Of a DNA stretch of 13,013 bases, positions 1 through 5,825 are shown piece after piece. Origin of the DNA: Nocardioides sp. (GTDB taxonomy: Bacteria > Actinomycetota > Actinomycetes > Propionibacteriales > Nocardioidaceae); assembly GCA_031177735.1 (NCBI GenBank), contig JAPSKJ010000043.1, positions 1-13,013 on the forward strand. Reading direction: 5' to 3'. The notes beneath the pieces are model-generated. The model had not been told where the DNA came from. It saw only the letters and a list, made by a program, of their open reading frames with translations, and made no database searches. Positions within the stretch are counted from its first letter, which is position 1. Each line of letters starts with the position of its first letter. The position numbers and the translations under genes are program-made.

Positions 1-4
1 GAAG

Positions 5-16
5 TGCCCGAGAAGT
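5..16. repeat. 12-bp inverted repeat, copy next to the nuclease gene's 3' end
   Basis: TGCCCGAGAAGT here is the exact reverse complement of ACTTCTCGGGCA at 1123-1134. This copy lies about 20 nt beyond the stop codon of the nuclease-like gene, and a short GC palindrome (19-30, GCCGCCGGCGGC) sits between them. The window edge hides whether this copy is also part of a larger hairpin. The match is seen directly; a terminal-inverted-repeat role is inference. Confidence 0.6.
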
Positions 17-35
17 ACGCCGCCGGCGGCCGCGC

Positions 36-1016
36 TCACGCCGACGGTCGCCGGCCTGCGGCGTGCCGAGCCGCAGCCGCACGGGCGATCGCCTCGCGGA
101 TCCGACGGGCCACCTCGCCGGGCTGGGCCAGGTCTGCCCAGGTGATCCTCACGCAGATCCACCCGGTGAGCTCACGGATCTGCTCCTCCCGACGCTTCTC
201 ACGCAGGACTGCGTCGGTCATCGACTCGCCCTCACGCAGGTGCTTGAGGTACTTCTGCTTGCCGTCGAACTCCAGCCAGACGCCGAGCTCCGGCCAGGCG
301 AAGTCCAGCCGCCCGAGCAGGACACCCCGCCCGTCGATCACCTCGTGCTGCAACACCGGCCGCGGGAGCTGCTGGGACCACACCAGGTGCAGCGTCCGAC
401 TCTCGGCCACCGACTCGACGCGACCATCGGCGAGCCGGAAGACCAAGGGGGCCGTCAGTGTGTGCGGCCAGCGCTCGATGCCCTCCTCGTAGCGGGTCAC
501 CAGCTGCTCGAGGGTGAAGTCGCCACGATGGAGGAAGTGGTTGGTGACGATCAGCGCCGCCTCGAGCGGCGCGATGGTGATGGTCTCCAGGGCAGCCCGG
601 ATCGGTGCGCTCACACGCAGGCCGTGGACGTCGGTCACGTCGTCGCCCGCCAGCTTCCCGGAGTGCTGGCGCACGCCGGCCTCGCGGCGGCCGGTGCGCG
701 CGTCCTCCCGCGTGATGTGGACCTCCGTCAGGTCGATGCCCCACGTCGGTGCGTCGAGGAACGGCAGCGCCGTGGCGTGGCTGAGGACGACCTCCGTGCG
801 CGACTGGCGGTAGGCCGCGTGCGCCCGCACAGCATGACGCCCGGCGTCGTCGAGGGAGGCCCACACCAGCCCGTCGACGTACGCCCCACGCCTGGGTGAG
901 GCCAGCTCGCCCGATCGGACCGCCAGCCCGATCATCCGGTCGGTGAGACCGCGGCTGACGAGCTCCTTGCGGGTGACGACCGGCGTGAGCCGCGGGTGGT
1001 CGGGCGGGATGATCAT
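36..1016 (-). CDS. AbiEi-like wHTH / DUF559 nuclease-like protein
   Basis: A 326-residue protein starting at ATG 1016. Residues about 10-50 resemble the N-terminal winged helix-turn-helix of AbiEi-family antitoxins (TRKELVSRGLTDRMI, then a GELASPRRGAY wing). Residues 79-92 (SHATALPFLDAP) and 131-146 (HGLRVSAPIRAALE) match the family's middle region. Residues about 200-310 look like a DUF559/Vsr-like PD-(D/E)XK fold: ESR at 205-207, LDFAWPE with D238, then LEFDGK with E249, D251 and K253, a basic helix, and a final VRITWADL strand. A DNA-binding or nicking role is inferred, not shown. No AbiEii nucleotidyltransferase toxin is visible, so a complete toxin-antitoxin pair is not supported here. 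The gene lies 199 bp after ftsQ, where actinobacteria usually carry ftsZ, and is bracketed by a 12-bp inverted repeat. The start has only a weak GGGA Shine-Dalgarno, and that lies inside a hairpin. Confidence 0.85.
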   Translation of the reverse strand: MIIPPDHPRLTPVVTRKELVSRGLTDRMIGLAVRSGELASPRRGAYVDGLVWASLDDAGRHAVRAHAAYRQSRTEVVLSHATALPFLDAPTWGIDLTEVHITREDARTGRREAGVRQHSGKLAGDDVTDVHGLRVSAPIRAALETITIAPLEAALIVTNHFLHRGDFTLEQLVTRYEEGIERWPHTLTAPLVFRLADGRVESVAESRTLHLVWSQQLPRPVLQHEVIDGRGVLLGRLDFAWPELGVWLEFDGKQKYLKHLREGESMTDAVLREKRREEQIRELTGWICVRITWADLAQPGEVARRIREAIARAAAARHAAGRRPSA

Positions 1017-1017
1017 G

Positions 1018-1033
1018 CCGGGAGCGTTCCCGG
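1018..1033 (-). promoter_or_regulatory. Hairpin touching the start codon of the nuclease-like gene
   Basis: In the minus-strand transcript CCGGGA and TCCCGG pair across a 4-nt loop, and the stem ends one base before the ATG at 1016. The only Shine-Dalgarno-like bases (GGGA) lie inside the stem, so the structure could limit translation initiation. The pairing is seen in the sequence; the regulatory role is inference. Confidence 0.35.
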
Positions 1034-1047
1034 GACACGGTCACCGA

Positions 1048-1079
1048 CACCGGTTCCTCGCCGGCTGGGGATAACCGGT
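1048..1079. promoter_or_regulatory. Paired ACCGGTT half-sites, possible operator
   Basis: ACCGGTT at 1049-1055 (within CACCGGTT at 1048-1055) is answered by AACCGGT at 1073-1079, giving 7-bp inverted arms with a 17-bp spacer. The same core is fused centre to centre in the palindrome at 1156-1181. CGGTCACC also occurs twice as a direct repeat (1038-1045 and 1076-1083). Clustered half-sites upstream of a gene with an AbiEi-like winged helix would suit autoregulation, since AbiEi antitoxins are known to bind inverted repeats in their own promoters. That link is inferred. Confidence 0.3.
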
Positions 1080-1118
1080 CACCCCGGGTTGCCCGGCGCC
1101 CGACTTCTCCTTCAACTA

Positions 1119-1156
1119 CTGAACTTCTCGGGCATTGCAAAGGCCGAGAAGTTCAG
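1119..1156. repeat. Hairpin with perfect 13-bp arms
   Basis: CTGAACTTCTCGG (1119-1131) and CCGAGAAGTTCAG (1144-1156) pair perfectly around a 12-nt loop that contains TTGCAA. The left arm overlaps the 12-bp sequence that recurs inverted at 5-16. The hairpin lies 60-97 nt past the ftsQ stop. It could end the dcw transcript, but no T-tract follows on either strand, so it is not a canonical intrinsic terminator. It could equally be a repeat end or a protein site. Confidence 0.75.
1123..1134. repeat. 12-bp inverted repeat, copy upstream of the nuclease-like gene
   Basis: ACTTCTCGGGCA matches the reverse complement of 5-16 exactly. The two copies bracket a 1130-bp segment (5-1134) holding only the nuclease-like gene. 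A partial third copy, ACTTCTC, lies at 1103-1109. No target-site duplication can be assessed because only four bases remain on the left. Confidence 0.6.
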
Positions 1157-1181
1157 GAATCACCGGTTAACCGGTGATTCC
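1156..1181. promoter_or_regulatory. Perfect 26-bp palindrome in the ftsQ-nuclease spacer
   Basis: The half-site GGAATCACCGGTT is followed immediately by its exact reverse complement, with no spacer, centred between 1168 and 1169. It shares base 1156 with the adjacent 13-bp-arm hairpin. A zero-spacer palindrome of this length would suit a dimeric DNA-binding protein or a cruciform or transcript hairpin. It starts 35 nt past the ftsQ stop. No T-run follows, which argues against a simple Rho-independent terminator. Confidence 0.75.
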
Positions 1182-1215
1182 GCGCGCCCGCCCCACCACC
1201 CACCGCAGCGGCGCC

Positions 1216-2013
1216 TCAGCCGCACACGGCGACGTCGACGCAGGCGGTGGGCTGGCCGGGGACGGAGACGTCGAAGACGCGGCCCGGCTGTCGAAGGAGG
1301 CCGGCGAGCACCCTGCCCTTGAGCTCGGAGTCGTCAGCGGTGCCCCAGACCACGGAGCGGCCGTCGGTGAGCTCCAGGGTGATCTGGTCGACCGTCTTGA
1401 CGTCGACGTGGGCGACGATCGGGGCGACCTCGGCGGGCAGGGCGCCGATGACCTCGGCGGCCTCGCGGAGCGCGTCGCGGTCGGTGCCGGCGGGAGTCAC
1501 GACGCGGGGCAGCCCGGGCGGCGGGTCGCGGTACTCGTGGAAGACGACGCCCCCGGCGTCGAGGGCACGCAGCCTCTGGCCGATCTGGATGACGGCGACC
1601 GGGGTGCGTTCGGTGACGGCCACCCGGACCTGGTCGGGCCACTGACGGGTCACCGCGACCGACTCCACGTCGGCCAGCGCCGCCACCCGCGCGGTGACCG
1701 CGTCGAGGTCGACGCTGACCAGCTGCTCACCGCGCTGGACGTCGGCCGCGCGGCGTACCGCGGCCTCCGAGAGCACGTCGGTGCCGGTGATCTCGACGCC
1801 CTTGACGGTGAGCCAGGTGGAGAACCACAGCGCCCACACGCCGGCACCGGCGAGTGCCACCAGGAGCACGGCGACGACGACGTAGCGCCAGGCCAGCCAG
1901 CGGCGCCGCCACTGCCGGCGGGCGAACCGGCGACGGCTCTTGGCGGTGGTGGGGTCGACGGTGGGCTGGCTCGCGGCGCTCGCCTTGCCCGCGCCGCGGC
2001 CCGGCCTACGCAT
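1216..2013 (-). CDS. ftsQ: Cell division protein FtsQ
   Basis: A bitopic divisome protein of 265 residues, within the usual actinobacterial size. It links early and late division proteins and binds the FtsL/FtsB-type subcomplex. An Arg-rich cytoplasmic tail (residues 27-43) precedes one membrane segment at about 44-64. A POTRA-like domain follows from about 66 (TVKGVEITGTDVLSEAAVR through TRQWPDQVRVAVTERTPVAV), then a beta-rich FtsQ domain (VDVKTVDQITLELTDGRSV). The ATG at 2013 overlaps the end of murC by 8 nt with GGAG just upstream, consistent with translational coupling. The C-terminus ends CVDVAVCG, with two cysteines that are not a motif I recognise in the family. It is the last dcw gene in the window; ftsZ does not follow directly. 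Confidence 0.93.
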   Translation of the reverse strand: MRRPGRGAGKASAASQPTVDPTTAKSRRRFARRQWRRRWLAWRYVVVAVLLVALAGAGVWALWFSTWLTVKGVEITGTDVLSEAAVRRAADVQRGEQLVSVDLDAVTARVAALADVESVAVTRQWPDQVRVAVTERTPVAVIQIGQRLRALDAGGVVFHEYRDPPPGLPRVVTPAGTDRDALREAAEVIGALPAEVAPIVAHVDVKTVDQITLELTDGRSVVWGTADDSELKGRVLAGLLRQPGRVFDVSVPGQPTACVDVAVCG

Positions 2014-3424
2014 CGACTCCGGCCAGCGCGTCGAGCAGCAGCGGGCCCACCTCGGTGACGCTTCCGGCGCCGAGCGTCACGACGAGGTCGCCGGGCCGCG
2101 CGCGGGCGGCAAGCTCGGCGACGGCCTCACGGATGCCGGCCACGAAGGCCACCCGCTCGGAGGGCAGCGGCACGGCGTCGGCGACGAGGGCCCCGGTGAC
2201 CTCCGGGTCGGGGTCCTCCCGGGCGAGGTAGACGTCGAGGACGACCACTTCGTCGGCCGCCCCGAGCTCGCGGCCCATCTGGGCGCCGAAGATGCGGGTG
2301 CGTGAGACCAGGTGCGGCTGGAACGCGACCACGACGCGCCCCTCCCCCGCGACGGAGCGGGCGGCGACCAGGTCACCGGCGATCTCGGCCGGGTGGTGGG
2401 CGTAGCTGTCGTAGACCCGCACCCCCGCGGCCTCGCCCTTGCGCTCCATCCGCCGGCGGGTGCCGGTGAAGCCCTCCATGCCGCGCCGCAGCGCGTCGAA
2501 GTCGAAGCCCAGGCGCAGCCCGACGGTCAGCGCGGCGAGGGCGTCGACGACGTAGTGCCGCCCTGGGATGGCCAGGGTGACCCGGCCGAGCTCGGTGCCG
2601 CGGTCGACGACGGTGAAGGAGGAGGTGGTGCCCTCCAGCACCACGTCGACGGCGCGGACCTGCGCCTGCTCCGACTCCCCCACCCCGACGAAGGTGCGGC
2701 CGAGGGAGGCAGCGACGTCGCGGAGCGCCGCGGCGCCCGGGTCGTCGACGACCGCGACGAGCAGCCCGTCGGGGTCGATCCGGCCGACGAACTCCTCGAA
2801 CGCGGCGTGGTAGGCCTCCTCGGTGCCCCAGCTGTCGAGGTGGTCGGCCTCGACGTTGGTCACGATCGCGACGTGGGGCCGGTAGACCAGGAACGCGCCG
2901 TCGCTCTCGTCGGCCTCCGCGACGAAGAGGTCGCCGGCGCCGAGTGCGGCGTTGCTGCCGGTGGCGGCGAGGTCGCCGCCGATGGCGTACGTCGGCGCCG
3001 CACCCGCCTGCTCCAGCGCCACGGTCAGCAGGGAGGTCGTGGTGGTCTTGCCGTGCGTGCCGGCGACGGCGAGCACCCGCGAGCCGGCCATCACCGAGGC
3101 GAGACCGGCCGAGCGGGGCAGCACCCGCAGGCCGCGCCGGACCGCTTCGAGGTACTCGGGGTTGTCCTCCCGGACCGCCGTGCTGACCACCAGGGTGTCC
3201 GCGCCGTCGACGTGCTCCGCGGCGTGGCCCACGTGCACGGTCGCCCCGAGCTCGCGCAGGGCCGCCAGGGTCGGTGAGTCGACGCCGTCGCTGCCGCTCA
3301 CGGCGATGCCCCGGGCCAGCATGATCCGGGCGATGGCGGAGAGGCCGGCGCCACCGATGCCCACGAAGTGCACCCGGCCCAGCTCCTCGGCCGCCGGCAC
3401 GACCTCCGGCACGGGGATCCTCAT
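2006..3424 (-). CDS. murC: UDP-N-acetylmuramate--L-alanine ligase MurC
   Basis: Cytoplasmic ATP-dependent ligase that adds L-alanine to UDP-MurNAc, the first amino acid of the stem peptide. The protein has 472 residues, normal for the family. The N-terminal Rossmann-type domain carries HFVGIGGAGLSAIA (19-32). The ATP site is GTHGKTTTT (122-130). The central domain has EADESDGAF (170-178) and TNVEADHLD (189-197). The C-terminal domain shows YDSYAHHPAEI (338-348) and FQPH (368-371). Start ATG 3424 overlaps the murG stop as ATGA, with GGAG at 3433-3436 on the minus strand as ribosome binding site. Overlaps at both ends place it firmly in the operon. Confidence 0.97.
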   Translation of the reverse strand: MRIPVPEVVPAAEELGRVHFVGIGGAGLSAIARIMLARGIAVSGSDGVDSPTLAALRELGATVHVGHAAEHVDGADTLVVSTAVREDNPEYLEAVRRGLRVLPRSAGLASVMAGSRVLAVAGTHGKTTTTSLLTVALEQAGAAPTYAIGGDLAATGSNAALGAGDLFVAEADESDGAFLVYRPHVAIVTNVEADHLDSWGTEEAYHAAFEEFVGRIDPDGLLVAVVDDPGAAALRDVAASLGRTFVGVGESEQAQVRAVDVVLEGTTSSFTVVDRGTELGRVTLAIPGRHYVVDALAALTVGLRLGFDFDALRRGMEGFTGTRRRMERKGEAAGVRVYDSYAHHPAEIAGDLVAARSVAGEGRVVVAFQPHLVSRTRIFGAQMGRELGAADEVVVLDVYLAREDPDPEVTGALVADAVPLPSERVAFVAGIREAVAELAARARPGDLVVTLGAGSVTEVGPLLLDALAGVDA

Positions 3425-4485
3425 GCGCCGGTCTCCAGCACGATGCGGGCGAGCTTCTCGTCGGCGTCGCGCGGGACCAACGCAGTCGCTGCAGCGCCCA
3501 TGGCGGCCAGCCGGTCGGGGTCACCGAGCAGGGCGGGGACGGTGCCCGCGACCCACTCCGGGGTGAAGGCGGCGTCGGCGACCAGGAGCGCTCCCCCGGC
3601 GTCGACGACCGGCCGGGCGTTGTGCTCCTGCTCACCGTTGCCGTGCGGCAGGGGCACGAACACCGCGGGCAGGCCGACCGCGGCGGCCTCGACGACGCTG
3701 TTCGCGCCGGCACGGCAGATCATCAGGTCCGCGGCGGCGAGGGCGTAGTCCATCCGGTCCACGAAGCCGATCGGGACGTAGCCGGGAGCGGCCGGGGGCA
3801 GGTCGTTCTTGGGGCCGACGACGTGGAGGACCTGGGCGCCGCTCTCGGCGAGCTGGCGCGCCGAGGCACCCACGGTCTCGTTGAGGCGACGCGCCCCCTG
3901 CGAGCCACCGGTCACCACCAGGGTGGGCCGGTCGGGGTCGAGGCCGAAGAACGCACGGGCCTCGGCCCGCACAGCCGCCCGGTCGAGGGTGGCGACCATG
4001 CGGCGCAGCGGCAGGCCGACGTACTCGGCCTTGGGCAGCGGGGTGCCGGGGAAGCTGACCGCGACGCGGCGAGCGACGCGGGCGCCGACCTTGTTGCCGA
4101 CGCCGGGCACGGCGTTCTGCTCGTGCACCACGATGGGCACCCGCCGGCGGCGCGCGGCGAGGTACACGGGGACCGAGACGTAGCCGCCGTAGCCCACCAC
4201 GACGTCGGGGCGCACCCGGTCGAGCACCTCGTAGGTCGCCTGCACGGCCGCACGCAGCCGGCCGGGCACGCGGAGCAGCTCACCGGAGATCGAGCGCGGC
4301 AGCGGCACGGGTGGGATCAGCTCCAGCGGGTAGCCCGCCTCGGGGACCACCCGGTTCTCCAGGCCGCGGGGGGTGCCGAGGCAGGTGATCTCGACCGCCG
4401 GGTCGAGGCGACGCAGGGCGTCGGCCGTGGCGAGCAGGGGCGAGGTGTGGCCGGCGGTGCCGCCACCGGCGAGGAGGACCTTCAT
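3421..4485 (-). CDS. murG: Lipid II synthase MurG (GlcNAc transferase)
   Basis: A GT-B glycosyltransferase on the inner face of the membrane that transfers GlcNAc from UDP-GlcNAc to lipid I, giving lipid II. The protein has 354 residues, full length. The N-terminal domain has the glycine-rich loop GGGTAGHTSP (7-16), GYGGYVSVP (98-106) and HEQNAVPG (121-128). The C-terminal UDP-GlcNAc domain has GGSQGARRLNE (193-203), then CRAGANSVVEAAAVGLPAV (257-275) with E266, and HGNGEQEHNA (281-290). Start ATG 4485 lies 11 nt after the ftsW stop; no strong Shine-Dalgarno is visible, so it may depend on coupling to ftsW translation. It overlaps murC by 4 nt. Confidence 0.97.
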   Translation of the reverse strand: MKVLLAGGGTAGHTSPLLATADALRRLDPAVEITCLGTPRGLENRVVPEAGYPLELIPPVPLPRSISGELLRVPGRLRAAVQATYEVLDRVRPDVVVGYGGYVSVPVYLAARRRRVPIVVHEQNAVPGVGNKVGARVARRVAVSFPGTPLPKAEYVGLPLRRMVATLDRAAVRAEARAFFGLDPDRPTLVVTGGSQGARRLNETVGASARQLAESGAQVLHVVGPKNDLPPAAPGYVPIGFVDRMDYALAAADLMICRAGANSVVEAAAVGLPAVFVPLPHGNGEQEHNARPVVDAGGALLVADAAFTPEWVAGTVPALLGDPDRLAAMGAAATALVPRDADEKLARIVLETGA

Positions 4486-4496
4486 CGGGAAGAAGC

Positions 4497-5786
4497 CTAC
4501 GAGCGGGCGGCGAGGCCGGCGGAGCGGGACCGTCGGCGTGCCGCGAGGGCGCGCGCGGCGTCGGGCTCACGGCGCGCGAACCCGATCAGCAGGCCGAGGG
4601 CGACCAACGACGGCAGCAGCGCGGAGCCGCCGTAGGAGATCAGCGGCAGCGGGATGCCGATGACCGGGAGCAGCGCGAGCACCATGCCGACGTTGATGGC
4701 CATCTGGCCGATCAGCCAGACCACGATGCCGAAGGTGGCGTAGCGGACGAACGGGTCGAGCGTCCGGGCAGCGACCCGCAGCGCCGCATAGGCGATGGTG
4801 AGGAACAGGCCGACCACGAGCAGCGTGCCGACCAAGCCGAGCTCCTCCCCCAGCACGGCGAAGATGAAGTCGGTGTGGGCCTCGGGGAGGTCGCCCCACT
4901 TCTGCTGCGAGGCACCGATGCCCTGCCCGAAGATGCCGCCCGAGGACAACGCGTAGAGCCCGTGCGCGGGCTGCCAGCCGGTCTCGTGGAAGTCGCGGAA
5001 CGGGTCGGTGAAGGTGGTGATGCGCTCCATGCGCTCCTGGTCGGTGGTGGCGAAGAAGAACGCCACCACACTGATCACCGACAGCGCGAGGCCGAAGAGG
5101 CGCCCGGGCACGCCGACCACCCAGAGCAGGCCGAGCAGGATGGCGAAGAAGACCAGGGCAGTGCCGAGGTCGCGGCCGAGCACCACCAGCGCCGTCGCCA
5201 GCACCATGCCGGGCACGACGGGGACCAGCACCTCGTGCAGGCTGACCAGCCGCCGCTCCTTGTTGGCGTAGACATTGGCCGCCCACAGCACCAACGAGAG
5301 CTTGGCGATCTCGGACGGCTGGATCCTGACTGGACCGAAGGCGAGCCAGTTCTGGTTGCCGTTGACGGCGACGCCCATGAAGGCGACCAGCAGCAGCAGG
5401 GTGAGCGAGACGGCGTAGGCGAGCCAGGTGAACCGGCGGATCCAGCGCGTCGAGAGCCGGCTGGCGACGTAGACCACCGGCAGGCCGAGCACCACCCACA
5501 TCAGCTGGCGCTTCACCACGGCGTAGGAGTCGCCGTCGTGGACCTTGTAGGAGTACACGCTCGACGCGCTGAGCACCATGATCAGCCCGATGGTGAGCAG
5601 CAGCGCCGAGGCACCGAGGAGCAGGTAGTAGGCGGTCAGCGGCCGGTCGAGCGCCTCGCGCAGCGTGCGGATCCAGCCGCCAGTGGCCGTGCCGGCACCG
5701 GCGGGGAGCAGGCGCAACCGCGAACGTGCCGGCACACCGGCGTGGGGTCCAGCGTCGGTGGCGGACTCGGGGTTCACCGTCGTCAC
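4497..5786 (-). CDS. ftsW: SEDS peptidoglycan glycosyltransferase FtsW
   Basis: Polytopic SEDS-family polymerase that makes septal glycan from lipid II together with FtsI. The protein has 429 residues with about ten predicted membrane segments from residue 51 on, after a roughly 50-residue cytoplasmic tail. Diagnostic stretches are NGNQNWLAFGPVRIQPSEI (142-160) and GIGASQQKWGDLPEAHTDF (289-307), whose D306 aligns with the catalytic Asp of SEDS polymerases, followed by GEELGL. GIPLPLISYGGSALL (377-391) closes the core. GRDLGTA (204-210) stands where QPDLGTA is common. The Arg-rich C-tail is typical of actinobacteria. The GTG start at 5786 is chosen because of the strong AGGAGG 10 nt upstream. 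Confidence 0.96.
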   Translation of the reverse strand: MTTVNPESATDAGPHAGVPARSRLRLLPAGAGTATGGWIRTLREALDRPLTAYYLLLGASALLLTIGLIMVLSASSVYSYKVHDGDSYAVVKRQLMWVVLGLPVVYVASRLSTRWIRRFTWLAYAVSLTLLLLVAFMGVAVNGNQNWLAFGPVRIQPSEIAKLSLVLWAANVYANKERRLVSLHEVLVPVVPGMVLATALVVLGRDLGTALVFFAILLGLLWVVGVPGRLFGLALSVISVVAFFFATTDQERMERITTFTDPFRDFHETGWQPAHGLYALSSGGIFGQGIGASQQKWGDLPEAHTDFIFAVLGEELGLVGTLLVVGLFLTIAYAALRVAARTLDPFVRYATFGIVVWLIGQMAINVGMVLALLPVIGIPLPLISYGGSALLPSLVALGLLIGFARREPDAARALAARRRSRSAGLAARS

Positions 5787-5796
5787 CCGGTCTCCC

Positions 5797-5802
5797 CCTC
5801 CT
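5797..5802 (-). promoter_or_regulatory. Ribosome binding site deciding the ftsW start
   Basis: AGGAGG on the minus strand, ten bases before the GTG at 5786. It is the clearest Shine-Dalgarno in the operon and fixes a non-ATG start for ftsW. Confidence 0.75.
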
Positions 5803-5825
5803 GTCCGACTCCGTGGTGCTCCCGG

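Noticed and set aside
36..1016. Complete AbiE-type toxin-antitoxin module
   Set aside because: Only one gene is present and it carries a nuclease-like C-terminus; no nucleotidyltransferase toxin is visible within the window.
1066..1074. TTATCCCCA on the minus strand, one mismatch from a DnaA box
   Set aside because: A single imperfect copy with no cluster of boxes and no AT-rich unwinding region; most likely chance.
1113..1140. Possible minus-strand promoter TTGCAA, 16-bp spacer, TAGTTG before the nuclease-like gene
   Set aside because: The -10 part is poor and the -35 part falls in the hairpin loop; not enough to call a promoter, though some promoter is needed if the gene is expressed on its own.
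1119..1181. Intrinsic (Rho-independent) terminator for the dcw operon
   Set aside because: The stems are strong, but no T-tract follows on either strand; kept as repeat/palindrome features instead.
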